64,000 bases of DNA from Pyrus communis (GCF_963583255.1 NC_084804.1:32466953-32530952), one strand, 5' to 3'; positions 1 to 10,355 are shown, numbered from the stretch's first letter. Notes: a model not told the origin generated them from the letters alone. Translations and numbers: made by a program.

Positions 1-298
1 ATAAATTCCATAATCCCCAACTGTTCATCTCTTGTATTCCATCAGCAGAACAAAAAGATTATGCATCTCACTGAATTGGTCGACAAGGAAAGCTTGCTGA
101 CCGTAAGCCCGTTGGTGCCTTCTCAGTTTTCACATTTGATATGGAAAAATTGATTTTCGCATACTTATTTAGTTATTTTCTCTTCGTATCTATCTCGGTT
201 TAGGTTTAATCTTTAGATTGAATAAATTAAAATAGAGTTAACAGACAAAAATACACAGAGGTGTGCAGTAAAAAAGAAAGTCCGAAAGTCACTTCCAT
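1..298. other. Upstream region of the KCS gene (5' part of duplicated segment, copy 1)
   Basis: Non-coding, AT-rich. From about base 125 it resembles 15070-15215 upstream of the KCS pseudogene: a shared stretch reading roughly 'gttttcacattt', then an AAAAATTGATTTT-like block, then 'cagaggtgtgcagtaaaaaa' against 'acaggtgtacattaaaaaa'. It therefore belongs to the duplicated KCS locus and presumably holds its promoter. No coding sequence recognised. Confidence 0.5.
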
Positions 299-308
299 TC
301 TATATATA
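299..308 (+). promoter_or_regulatory. Probable TATA box of the KCS gene
   Basis: TCTATATATA lies about 66-75 bases before the ATG at 374, followed by a pyrimidine-rich leader, as expected for a plant core promoter with transcription starting near 330-340. The equivalent place before the pseudogene copy (about 16234-16243) reads CTATAAGACGG, so the TATA run has been shortened there. Start site not demonstrated. Confidence 0.55.
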
Positions 309-373
309 CGGTCCTCTTCCCCTCAATCTTCATTCACTGAGTTTTCATTTTGCAACAACAAAAGAAAACAAAC

Positions 374-1828
374 ATGAAGAAATCCATTTCAAATTTCAAA
401 TTCCACCAAGCCTTTTTCGCAGCACTTTTATTAACCACAATTCTCTTATCAATTAACATGCAATGCTATTCAATCCGATCCAATCCAGTCCAATTCAATC
501 ACATCCTCCATTTTATCTTCACCACCAACCCTACCCTTTCATTGTCGTGCATTTGGTGCCTTTTCATTTCCACATTTTTCTACTACTTCACCTCTCGTCC
601 CAAGTCCATCTTCCTCCTTGACTTCTCATGCTTCAAACCAAACCCTAAACAAAAATGCAGCTACGCAACCGCTGAGTCCTTCGTGCGCAGGACGAATTGC
701 TTCACCGAAGAAAGTGGAGAATTCATGCGTAAAATCTACCTCAAATCTGGCATTGGAGACGAGACCTATGCACCCCAATTCGTCTTTGAATCAAACCCCA
801 CAGCGAACCTCCAATATGCTCTGGACGAAGCTCAACAAGGCATGTTCTCATCCATTAACTCACTCCTTGCCAAAACCAAAATCGACCCAAGTCGTATAGA
901 TTGCCTAATTGTTACATGCGGCAGCTTCTCTCCCATGCCCTCCCTCACATCCCTCATTGTCAACCTATTCAAGCTCAAACCCGACGTAAAAGCGTTCAAT
1001 TTAAGTGGCATGGGATGTAGTTCCGGAGTAATATCAATCAATTTAGCTGCCAATATGTTGAAGCAAAGTAAAACAATTGGTTATGCCCTTGTGGTCATAA
1101 CCGAGACAATTAGTTTGAATTGGTACTATGGTGATAACCGTCCCATGCTTGTAACCAATTGCATTTTTCGCGTCGGTTGTGCGGCCGCATTGATGACAAA
1201 CGACCCGAGTTGCCGCCGAGTTGCAAAGATGGAACTCGTTCACTCCCTTCGTACTCACCATGGAGCGAGTGATCGAGCCTATAAAGCAGCATTTCAAGAG
1301 GAGGACGAGAAGGGCAATACCGGGATTGCTCTTACTAAAGATTTAATATCGGTTGCAGGCATGTTTTTACGTGAGCACATCAAAATTCTTGCACCCCGAG
1401 TCCTACCACTGAGTCAACTTGGTCTCTACGTGTACTCGGTAATTTGTTGTGCATTGTCCGGGGGCAAGTCGAAACCGATAGTTCCAGATTTCACCAAGGC
1501 GTTTGATCACTTCTGTATTCACACGGGCGGGAAAGCGGTGATCGAGCACGTCGGGCGGGTGTTGAGGTTGGGTGACGAGTTGACTGAGCCGGCTCGGATG
1601 ACTTTGCACCGATTCGGGAACACATCGGGTAGTCTTGTGTTTTATGAGTTGGCATATTTTGAGGCTAAAGGGAGAGTTAGGAAAGGTGATAGGGTGTGGA
1701 TGTTGGCGTTTGGGACAGGGTTCAAGGTTGGAAGTCTTGTCTGGAAGGCAGATTCGGATTTAGGTCAAGGTAGTGACGATAATCCATGGAGTGACTGCAT
1801 TGATAGGTACCCATTGAAGTCATGGTAA
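374..1828 (+). CDS. 3-ketoacyl-CoA synthase (very-long-chain fatty acid elongase condensing enzyme)
   Basis: Condensing enzyme that adds a malonyl-CoA-derived two-carbon unit to long-chain acyl-CoA in the ER elongase complex, supplying very-long-chain fatty acids for cuticular wax, suberin or seed lipid. Single exon, 484 aa, the usual family length (about 460-530). Two hydrophobic N-terminal segments (about residues 8-30 and 52-68) fit the family's membrane anchor. The FAE1/type III polyketide-synthase-like domain follows. Cys215 lies in SGMGCSSG, His383 in CIHTGGKAV and Asn416 in HRFGNTSGS; the spacings (168 and 33) equal those of Cys223-His391-Asn424 in Arabidopsis FAE1. The C-terminus ends NPWSDCIDRYPLKSW, resembling the KCS3/KCS12 branch by recall; some members of that branch are reported to act as regulators rather than enzymes, so activity is not certain. 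Start: ATG at 374 in good context (AAACATGAA); an in-frame TTG at 350 is not a plausible start. A broken paralogue lies at 16324-19687. Confidence 0.93.
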   Translation: MKKSISNFKFHQAFFAALLLTTILLSINMQCYSIRSNPVQFNHILHFIFTTNPTLSLSCIWCLFISTFFYYFTSRPKSIFLLDFSCFKPNPKQKCSYATAESFVRRTNCFTEESGEFMRKIYLKSGIGDETYAPQFVFESNPTANLQYALDEAQQGMFSSINSLLAKTKIDPSRIDCLIVTCGSFSPMPSLTSLIVNLFKLKPDVKAFNLSGMGCSSGVISINLAANMLKQSKTIGYALVVITETISLNWYYGDNRPMLVTNCIFRVGCAAALMTNDPSCRRVAKMELVHSLRTHHGASDRAYKAAFQEEDEKGNTGIALTKDLISVAGMFLREHIKILAPRVLPLSQLGLYVYSVICCALSGGKSKPIVPDFTKAFDHFCIHTGGKAVIEHVGRVLRLGDELTEPARMTLHRFGNTSGSLVFYELAYFEAKGRVRKGDRVWMLAFGTGFKVGSLVWKADSDLGQGSDDNPWSDCIDRYPLKSW

Positions 1829-3010
1829 TTTATTCTGATGGTTGATAGGTACTAATTGGTACATTGGCAAGGATTTTCACTTTTCTTTTCTTTTTGAAAT
1901 TAGCGGCATAGAAGCAAGCAAGGATTTTCATATATTTTATATATTTCGAAATTTTGTTATAAGATTTGGCCGTGGAGTTACTGCATTGATATATGTAGCT
2001 TGCGGATAGTGGAAGCACGAAAAAGGACCATCTTTTCTTTCACCCGAGAAAAGAAAAAAGAGGAAGAAAGGGAGAGCCAATTTATAGCTCTGATTAAATG
2101 CACAACTACTAGTAATTGACTAATAATAAAATAAGTAATTTCATTTTTATAGAGACCATGTAATAGTAAAATAAGTATAGATGTTAAAAGAAAATAAATT
2201 ATAGGTTTGTTGCCGAACCCAATATCACTATGCTTATGTGTTTGTTAGCTTGTTTTATATTTTTGAGCTTGAGTTAGGTTTGGCTTTTGTCTTATACGAG
2301 TCAAACTTGAGCGAGCTTAGAAATTTGAGTCCGATACTGAGCTCAAGCTGTTTAGAGATATTTCTTATAATAATTTGGTTGATTAAGTAAAAGCTTTTGC
2401 AACTTATGTCAATAATGAGTATGATAGTCTAAGACTACCTTGGTCTTATGCTTAAGTTCAAACCCATGACCAAACAGACTTTAGCTTCCTCCTCTAGCAA
2501 GTCCGCAAATCTTCCACGCCATTTGTAGCATGGCTTCTCTTTTCCAACGACCCCAATGGGCCAATCCTTCTCTTCTCTAGCGACCCACCTCCAATCCCTC
2601 TCTTCTACAAGAACCATGAATTGTTGTCCTCTATCGTTAAAAATGGTGACTGCTGAGGTAGGGGTGGGGCTAATAGAGGAAGGTAGGCGCTGAAGAAGAA
2701 GCCATGCTAACCATCGCATGGAAGATTTGCAACCTCTAAGAAGACTTCTGTTTGGCCTTGGGTTTCAAGATAATGCTAGGAAGACAAAATTTAAAGATAA
2801 ATTTTGGAAACTAAATAATGTGTCACTAATAGGAATAAGCACGTTTATCAACATTTAAGTAATAAACCAATTATCAACTTCCATGTTCTTTTGTTTCCAA
2901 AACTTTGTTTACAAATTTAGTCTCTCTAGTATTACCTTAGGTTTAAAGGGTTGGTTTGTGTTTAGTTACTAAAGATAGCAAAGTGTTGAAATTGACGGTT
3001 ATCTTAAAAC
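1829..3010. repeat. 3' flank of the KCS gene, duplicated segment copy 1
   Basis: Non-coding. Resembles 19690-20713 downstream of the pseudogene through most of its length, and about 11440-11719 plus 13851-14500. Landmarks shared by all three: 'gcacgaaaaaggac', 'aattgactaataataaaata', 'aaaataaatta', and a later stretch with 'agcttagaaatttga'. Similarity to copy 2 continues past the MITE at 2766-2939 to about 3010, which marks the approximate right end of the duplication unit. No gene recognised. Confidence 0.75.
2766..2939. mobile_element. Small MITE in the KCS 3' flank
   Basis: The 174-bp segment is absent from copy 2 of the duplicated flank, where the sequence runs uninterrupted through TTGGGTTTAAAGGG (about 20656-20670). 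Here GGTTT occurs on both sides (2761-2765, 2940-2944). The ends are imperfect inverted repeats: left CAAGATAATGCTAGGAAGAC; right, reverse complement, TAAGGTAATACTAGAGAGAC. Superfamily not assigned. Confidence 0.6.
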
Positions 3011-3449
3011 CATTGGGCCACTTAGATGGTTAGTGAAAATGAGTATTAACTAGCCAGTACCTAAGTATTGTCCCTTATAAATTGACAAAGAGACTATATT
3101 GGTTTTGTATATAGATTGGCATAATAGAATGAGAATAATTGTCTATATAAAGGTTGAATCTACTCTTACAGAATGATGCGCTCATTATTCAACTAAAACT
3201 TATTATTAGTTGAGCATTGAGATGTTTGAACTGTGAATCATGACTTCATTTTACATGTAAGATTGTTCTTACAAATAATAGAATATATAATACATAAAAA
3301 ATGCAACACAAATTATTTTCAAGCACACAACTTTAAGGTAGGAAATATAAACTTAAAAAAAAAAAAAACAAAAACTTATGATTGGAACTCAGTGCGAGAC
3401 TAAACCATCACGCTTATAGTTTCTTTAGAAGTAAAGGAATACGGAATGA
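3011..3449. other. Unannotated AT-rich stretch
   Basis: No coding sequence, RNA gene or recognised repeat seen. Holds an A-run at about 3355-3368. Confidence 0.4.
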
Positions 3450-3454
3450 CATAA

Positions 3455-5324
3455 TGATGCGAAATATATTAAGCACACAAATTAAACCCTCTTCTGACAA
3501 TTGTAGCAAAGTATGTAAGTAGGGATCGTTCAAAACCGGGGATTAGGAGGGATTGCTAAACTCTTGAAAACTGACCTAAGAACTCCAAAACAAAGTTAAA
3601 AACACTAATTTGGACTCAAAGAATGAAAAACCAAAGTTAAAACACTAAAACAAAACAAAAACTCAAAACAGCAACTAGAAGACTCAAAACTGCCTAAAAA
3701 CCACTTTTTGGGCAGTTTTGAGCACCTACACTAATTTGGACGAAATTGGTTGAAAACTTGACTCAAAACACTTAAAAACATGAACCAAAACAATTTCTAA
3801 CTAAATTGAGACTTCAAAGTAAAGGGGGATTTGATTTGGACGAAATTAAAGTTGAGAAAACAGATTGCAAAGTAAAACTGATTTTGAAACGTTTTTTTGG
3901 GGTTTTTAATGGATGATGAACTAGTTAGGGGTTCTTTCTCCCCACATGACAAGTATGCAAATGACTCGATTTCCAGTTATTCCTTCATAGAATTATGAAT
4001 GACAATGCCCCAAATTAACCGTGACATCACTAGTTAATCTCAAGTTTTCCTTGTGTTATTGAATTGGATGACATCATACGACAACCCAAAGCATTCTTCA
4101 AAAGTTCCTTACATGACATCATAATAAAGATACAATCAAAGATCATTACGTTCAATGAAAACTATAAGCATTGACCAAGCACTTGTGACGATGACAACAT
4201 GACACTTATGCTAGGAATTGAACTTAACGCGATTGTGACTAGCAACCTTCACTACTTGTGAATATAAGTGTGTGACAATTATGTGAAACAAACTTATATT
4301 CTAGCATCATATTCATGCAAGCCAATTAAGTGTCGACCCCTAATTAACAAACACAAATACGTTATTACTCGCACAGTTAAGCCAATTGCATTCACGATTC
4401 AAGAACTCAAAACTGGAATTTATCAAATCAACTTGCACACATAGTTATGGCTTCGAAATCACCCCTAACCAATAGGGGTTAGCCACTCATGTTCATAGCA
4501 AAATGAAAGGAAAATAAATTAAACATTGAAATCATAAAACGAATTACACCTAGAATGCACCAACGACGAAGCTTGAGCATCCAAGAGTCTTTCCTTCTTT
4601 CTCCTTGCTACGGCACAAAGGTGGATGGGATGGTTGGGATGTGTTTTAGGATCAGGGATTATGGAATTGGATGGAGGATAAGCACGACAAGGTGTAGTGT
4701 TTGGCTGGAATTGTGTTTTTAGGATTTTAGGATGTGTAGAGTGGTGTGGCTAGATGAATGGACGAAAATTGGGTGAATGAGTGATCCCCCAAGTGCCTTG
4801 CTGCAAAGCCTTATTTATAGGGCTAGGAAAGGTTTTGAACTTAGTTGAAACCAAAAGGTTTTTTGTACCAGAAATTCTATACATGAAACACTTAAAGGAT
4901 ATATGTGTGTAGCTTGGACAAGGTAGGAGACAAGATAGGACGGCTAGGAGACAAGGTAGGACGGCTAGGAGACAAGCTAGGACGGCTAGTGACAAGCTAG
5001 GACGGCTTGTTCTTCCAATACAGAAATTAGGCACCATGTGTGAATAGATAAAGCCTTCTAGAAATAAGGTTTTTTTAGGCCCCCTTGCAGCTCCCTAACT
5101 GAATTCAAGCCTTCAAATTCGTCCATCCTCATGCCTCCATGCTTGCACTATCCAATCTTGGCCCAAAAATGCTCTAGAATGCTCCAAATTGCTTCTTTTT
5201 GCATACTTTGACACTAAAACCTGAAATTGCACGAAAATGACTTTAAACACTTAAACTAACTAAGGAAAAACAACATAAATGCATGAGAACAAGCCAATTA
5301 AGTCGCATAAAAATGCTCATATCA
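3455..5324 (-). mobile_element. Solo LTR, family A (1870 bp)
   Basis: On the minus strand it starts TGATATGAGCATTTTTATGC and ends near TTTCGCATCA, so it has TG..CA ends. It is flanked by a perfect 5-bp duplication CATAA (3450-3454, 5325-5329). Two relatives lie at 29310-30555 and 41090-43338. They share the first 25 bases, a 'gggattgttaatc'-like block, the 'tacttacatactt' block and a similar terminus. On the minus strand a CTATAAATAAGG TATA-like box falls near 4815-4826. No internal retrotransposon coding region and no second LTR are nearby, so this is a solo LTR left by LTR-LTR recombination, or possibly a short nonautonomous element. Confidence 0.75.
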
Positions 5325-5329
5325 CATAA

Positions 5330-5636
5330 TGACTTAAAAAAATGAAACAAAAGATTATCAAGCTAAAAAATATATATACATAATGCATAAAATCTTTAGC
5401 GACAAGTAGAGAAAATTTATAGCAGTATCCTATCTTTAAAAAGTTTTCAAAGTAGACACTGGAACTAGGAACAATGAACAATTCGGCAAAAGACTTCGGT
5501 TTTTGAAATTTTGCAGTATGTTTTAGGGCTCTTTGAGCGGCATGTTATTTTGTTAATTAAATTAGTTTAACTTTATAGGCCTCTGTATATGTATTTAGAC
5601 AAGAAAAGTATTATTGTTCTAAGGATTTCTATACAC
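5330..5636. other. Unannotated AT-rich stretch
   Basis: No gene or recognised repeat between the solo LTR and the next transposon. Confidence 0.4.
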
Positions 5637-5639
5637 TAA

Positions 5640-6689
5640 GGGCACCAAACGGGAATGGAATGGAAAGAAACGGAATCGTATTCCTCTCGCAGCATTCTGG
5701 TGTTTACTAACATGTAAAGAATGAAAAAGTAAGTGGGACCCACTTAAAATCGCGAATCGAATTCCTTAATCTCCGCGGAATTCAATTACCTACATGGAGG
5801 TGGTAATTGAATTCCTGGAGGAAGCTTTCTTCTGTAATCAAACATTTCTACCCCAAATACCCTTGTACCTTCCACCAATAGTGCACCCTCTCCTTCGTTT
5901 CTCCTCCGCCGACTCCTTACACCTTGACCAACACCACGACACCGAACTTACACATACCAGCAAGAACACCAAAATTGTTTCGACTCATCCGCCGAGTTGA
6001 CCATTCAATCTCGTCCGTTAGCCACCACAGTGGGTTTTTGCTTTCTGTTTGTCCATAGCCATCCACCACTGACCCATCTTGATCCACACACCGGCAACCC
6101 ATTGTACCACTTTCCCAGCACAACCCACCTTATATATGACACTAAGATCTGGTAACAATTCTATCTTGTATTTTGTGTATGATTTGGTGAAGACAAAGGT
6201 CAAATTTGGTGGAATAGGGATTGGGCGTCATGATTGCATGGTGAATTAGGAAGTACTATGCGAGTTGGTATTGGCGGAGGAGGTGCTTCGATGGAAGAGC
6301 TAGTGAAATGCAGACGAAACAGAGGGTTGGTATCGATAGAAAGAGTTTGTGTGTGGTGGTGGCAACGGCAGAACGAGGGCTGGTATTGGTACAGAGAGAA
6401 ACTGATGGCCCTTTTGTTCTGGCTGGCCCTGTTTTGGGGTGTTTCAATCCAAAAAAATTTATATATATTACCTGACACAAGGATATTTTAGTAATCACAT
6501 TAATTTTCATTCCGATTCATATAAATTAGTAAATAGTTTATATCATTCATATTCCGATTCCATAAAGTTTTAGTAGACAACTTTAATAAGAATCTGATTC
6601 TGATTCCACCTCATTTCAATTCTTTCTCAATTCAATTCCTCCTCAATTCAATTCCCTTATTTTTTTATTACGGATTAATAAACGCGCCC
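5640..6689. mobile_element. PIF/Harbinger-like nonautonomous element (1.05 kb)
   Basis: Ends are short imperfect inverted repeats (left GGGCACCAAACGGG; right, reverse complement, GGGCGCGTTTATTAATCCG) with subterminal GGAATGGAATGG / CAATTCAATTCC blocks. The flanking trinucleotide TAA is duplicated (5637-5639, 6690-6692), which fits PIF/Harbinger (Tourist) targets. Short overlapping ORFs inside (about 5794-6500) have no recognisable domain. It lies 56 bp upstream of a full PIF/Harbinger element but shares no clear terminal sequence with it. A hAT origin is less likely because no 8-bp duplication is seen. Confidence 0.55.
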
Positions 6690-7154
6690 TAAGTTTTGCA
6701 AACTAAAATAATGGGTGTGTGTGTCTATATATATATATACATTTGTTAGGTCATCTCCAATCGAAGGATCCAGAGGGTCAGAGGGCCGAAAATAGCCCGA
6801 AAACTGTCTTCAACTGAGGACTAAGCCAGAGGGCTGTGGAATCTGAGAGGGCCCCATGGAATTGGAGAGGGCTAAAGGGCTAGAGGGCTGGCTAGAAAAT
6901 AGAGCATTCATATCGGTTATAATCGACAGGATTGCTTAAAAAAAATTTGAATACAACGGCTAGTTGACTAGCTGTTGTATTCAATTTTTTTTTTTTTTTG
7001 GTTTTTTGGGCTTTTTTTTTTTTTAATTCTTAAAAATTCTATTTTTTTTTTCCTATAAATATCTAAACCATTCATTAAATTTAAGTTCTAATTTTTTTGG
7101 TTTTTTGGGCCAGTTATCGTTGTAGTTTTTAAATTTAAGTTGTTGTAGTTTTCA

Positions 7155-7535
7155 AATTTAAATAATAAATTATGTTTGGCCCTATGGCCCTTTGGCTCTC
7201 TGTTGGAGACGGTTTTTCGTGACAGGGCTAAAACGAGCGCTATGGCCCTCGGTTGGAGACGGATGCAAATATGGACATGTACTGTTCATTAAAATATTAA
7301 CATCTTGGAGAATCTTGGAGGTCCAGAGGGCTGGCCAGAGAGCTCGTTTTAACCCTCTGGCCCTCCAAGATTCTCCAAGATATTAATATTTTAATGAACA
7401 ATATATGGCCATATTTGCCTCCGTCTCCAACCGAGGGCCAGAGGGCTTGTTTTAGCCCTGCCACAAAAAATCATCTCCAACCGAGGGCCAAAGGGTCATA
7501 GGGCCAAACATAATTTATTATTTAAAAACTACAAC
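7155..7535. repeat. Large inverted repeat (foldback) inside the Harbinger element
   Basis: Left arm about 7155-7338, right arm about 7345-7535, with a spacer of roughly 10 bases. The arms share, in order, AATAATAAATTATGTTTGGC, CTCGGTTGGAGACGG, GTTCATTAAAATATTAA and CTTGGAGAATCTTGGAGG, at about 90% identity by eye. The arms repeat motifs of the element's own termini (CCAGAGGGC, GGTTGGAGA), so it may be a rearranged or nested short Harbinger derivative. Transcribed, it would form a long hairpin. Confidence 0.8.
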
Positions 7536-7953
7536 TTAAATTCAAATTCAACGGCTAAGTGACGTCAGCTAGCCGTTGGTAGCTGACATCATGCTGACGT
7601 CAGCTAGCTGTTGGATTTGAATTTTTCTTTTCATATATATAGGGTGGATATTGGGCTATAATTCACACAACTTTGAATTCAATCTCTTTCAATTCAATCT
7701 TTTTCAATTCAAGTTTGCAATGAATTCCAACTTTGGATCCTCTTCGGATTTCATCTGGGGGTCCTCATCCAATTCCAAATTGGAAGCAAAATGGGCGTAA
7801 ATGAGATGAGAAGATGAGGAGTGTGATGAAGAAGTTCAAGTAAGGCACAACAAACAAAACATAGCAGCAGCCATGGTGTGTCAGCTAACTGAGGAACAAC
7901 CTCAATAAGGTGGCTCTATTGCTGGTCGCTCTTACAAACCACGAAACAGAGCG

Positions 7954-9111
7954 ATGTCGCATGCCAATCTGATGAACAACTACTTCAACCCCAACACGGT
8001 GTACACAGAAGAGGATTTCAGACGTCACTTCTGGATGAGGCGTCATGTCTTCGAGCGTTTACTTCGTGATGTCCAGCAAGTCAATCCATACCTTCGACAG
8101 AAGCTGGACAGAGTAGGCCACCCTGGTTTCTCACCTCATCAGAAGGTTACTGTTGCACTTCGAGTGATGGCCTATGGCTCCCCAACTGATTCGATGGATG
8201 AAACCCATGGTATATCTGAGTCTACATGCCTTGATACTTTTCAACAATTCTGTGACACAATTGTTCAGGTTCACAAAGACGAGTACCTCTGGGAGCCAAA
8301 TCAAGAAGATCTGAATCGGCTCCTTTGCAAAGCTAAAGACCGTGGGTTTCCGGGCATGATAGGGTCATTAGACTGCATGCATTGGGATTGGAAGAACTGT
8401 CCCACCGGATGGCAAAGAGGCTTTAGCGGAAGGTCGAGAAAGCCAACTGTTGTGTTAGAGGCGGTTACCTCATATGACACATGGATTTGGCATGCTTTCT
8501 TTGGAGTCCTTGGATCCCAAAATGACATTACAGTTCTTGGGCGTTCACCCCTTTTCAATAACTTGACGGAACGTAAAGCACCTCAACTTCACTACTACAT
8601 CAACAACCGTCGATACAATATGGGGTATTACTTGGCAAATGGCATCTATCCAAAGTGGGCAACACTTGTCCAAGCAATTCCAAACCCTAGGAATGACGCA
8701 GAAAAGTTGTTTACCTTACACCAAGAGGCATACCGGAAAGATGTTGAGAGAGCTTTCGGTATTCTACAAGCACGGTGGAAGATTATTAGCGAACTGGCAA
8801 GAGGGTGGAGTCGAGAAAATTTGGACTCCATCATGATGTCTTGCATCATATTACACAATATGATAGTGGAGGATGAGCGAGATAAGTATATTTATGGAGA
8901 GTCCGATGACGACCAAGAAGATCCAAATAGGTCAAGAAGGGCTCGTGCAAAAATATATGATGGGCCTAATTTGCCTTTCAATCCAAGAACTGGTAATATC
9001 TCTATAAATGAGTACATGAGGCGTTATAGAATGATACGTTCTCGTGCCACAAACAAGTACCTACAACATGATCTTGTTGCACATCTTTGGGCCAAAAGAA
9101 GCATGATGTAG
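7954..9111 (+). CDS. PIF/Harbinger transposase (DDE_Tnp_4 type), probably defective
   Basis: 385 aa. N-terminal helical region (MNNYFNPNTVYTEEDFRRHF, about residues 7-26), then the DDE nuclease domain. First catalytic Asp is D140 in GSLDCMHW; D191 in SQNDITVLGRS is also family-conserved; E265 in KDVERAFGILQARW is the acidic third residue. The position 36 residues before it, usually Asp in the LADGIYP motif, is Asn229 here (LANGIYP), which probably removes the second catalytic Asp. The C-terminus has the family's MMSCIILHNMIVEDE block. In-frame sequence like the family's upstream region (SIAGRSYKPRNRA) precedes the Met, but an in-frame TAA at 7906-7908 cuts it off, so the true protein was longer at its N-terminus. 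Role in the intact element: cut-and-paste transposition at TTA sites. Confidence 0.85.
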   Translation: MSHANLMNNYFNPNTVYTEEDFRRHFWMRRHVFERLLRDVQQVNPYLRQKLDRVGHPGFSPHQKVTVALRVMAYGSPTDSMDETHGISESTCLDTFQQFCDTIVQVHKDEYLWEPNQEDLNRLLCKAKDRGFPGMIGSLDCMHWDWKNCPTGWQRGFSGRSRKPTVVLEAVTSYDTWIWHAFFGVLGSQNDITVLGRSPLFNNLTERKAPQLHYYINNRRYNMGYYLANGIYPKWATLVQAIPNPRNDAEKLFTLHQEAYRKDVERAFGILQARWKIISELARGWSRENLDSIMMSCIILHNMIVEDERDKYIYGESDDDQEDPNRSRRARAKIYDGPNLPFNPRTGNISINEYMRRYRMIRSRATNKYLQHDLVAHLWAKRSMM

Positions 9112-9563
9112 GCGTTTAAGTTTTATGATGTTAAATGTTTTTTAAAATGTTGTTTAAATTTCATGTTGTTAAATGTTTTTTTATGTTGTATAATTTGTAT
9201 GTTGGTTAATGTTATTTAATGTTATTTCATATTGTTTAATGTTGTTTCATGTTACTTAATTTAATTTAATGCTGTATAATGGCTTAGGAAGTTATAGGAA
9301 AAAAATATAATTTAAAAAAAATATGAAACAAATTTTGTGAAATAGAAGTTATAGGATAAAAATAGAATTTAAAATAAAATAAAGTAACTATGTGAAATAG
9401 AAGTTATAGGAAAAAATGGAATTTAAAAAAAATGAAACAAATTTCGTAAAATAAAAGTTATAGCAAAAAATAGAATTTAAAAAAAAATATTAAAAATAGA
9501 AGTTATAGGAAAAATTTTGTAAATAAAAAATAATAATAAAACTAAAAAAAAAAAAAAAAAAAA

Positions 9564-9612
9564 TTCAAATGCAACGGCTAGCTGACGCAGCTAGCCGTTG
9601 CATTTGAATTTT
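9564..9612. repeat. Perfect-type palindrome near the right end of the Harbinger element
   Basis: TTCAAATGCAACGGCTAGCT is followed, after GACGC, by its reverse complement AGCTAGCCGTTGCATTTGAA. Related palindromes occur near the left side (about 6952-6990 and 7545-7615). They are part of the element, since they share the CAACGGCTAG core. Confidence 0.7.
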
Positions 9613-9949
9613 TTTCTTAAGCATTCATGTCGGTTATAACCAACAGGAAAACTGAATTTTCTGGCCAGCCCCGGGCTGGCTGCTTGACTGCTGCTTGTAG
9701 CCAACCCTCCAGCCCTCTAGCCCTCTTCGATTCTGTGGGGCCCTCTCAGATTCCAGAGCCTTCTGGCCTAGCCCTCGGTTGGAGACGGTTTTCGGACTAT
9801 TTTCGGCCCTCTAGCCCTCTGGACCCTTTGGTTGGAGATGGCCTAAAACGAGTCATCTGGCCAGCCATCGGTTGGAGATGACCTTATCTAGCGTGTGCAA
9901 GAACCTTGGCTTATATAGTGGCATAAGCACAACAATCCAATATTGGCTT

Positions 9950-10090
9950 GTATAGATTAATCCAGCATATAGAATTGCCATGGTACCAGCCTTTAAGGTA
10001 CGGGATTTTTATTTTATTTTTATATAGATTAATCTAGCATATAGAATTGCTATGCTACCAGCCTTTAAGGTACGTAATTTTTATTTTTAT
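9950..10090. repeat. Tandem duplication, about 73-bp unit, two copies
   Basis: TATAGATTAATCCAGCATAT and the following 'agaattgc.atg.taccagcc' block occur from about 9950 and again from about 10023, with few differences. The rest of 9887-10347 shows no gene. Confidence 0.65.
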
Positions 10091-10355
10091 CTTTCAAAAA
10101 AAAAAAAAGTGATTAATTGTGGTGTTCAAATCACATTGAACTTCAACGATTCTCACTGCTTATTTTACAAGTTCCACCTCATAGATCATTTTTACAAAAT
10201 ATTACTCCAATCGAAAATATTTGAAGTATCTAAATCAATAAAAATAAATTGACAAACAATATATTATGAGAAACATTAAAATTTCATCATGAAAAATAAA
10301 TAAGCAATTGATAGGAACCTATCAATTCAATTATTGTCAAACATATGTCAACAAC

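Larger units (their letters stand above)
6749..9883 (+). mobile_element. Full-length PIF/Harbinger DNA transposon (3135 bp)
   Basis: Terminal inverted repeats begin GGTCATCTCCAATCGA (left) and, reverse-complemented, GGTCATCTCCAACCGA (right), flanked by duplicated TTA (6746-6748, 9884-9886), the classic Harbinger target. Terminal similarity continues imperfectly for about 200 bp, including GGGCCGAAAATAG and GAATCTGAGAGGGCCCCA on both sides; the right end carries about 40 extra bases of duplicated terminus. It encodes one transposase (7954-9111). The Myb/SANT-like second protein expected of a fully autonomous element was not found. Several palindromes built on CAACGGCTAGCTGAC lie near 6955-6990, 7545-7615 and 9564-9612. 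Confidence 0.88.

Noticed and set aside
350..373. In-frame TTG start eight codons upstream of the KCS ATG
   Set aside because: Plants rarely start at TTG; ATG 374 has a good context and gives the family's usual length.
618..1609. Overlapping ORFs on both strands within the KCS gene
   Set aside because: They are out-of-frame shadows of the 374-1828 coding region with no domains of their own.
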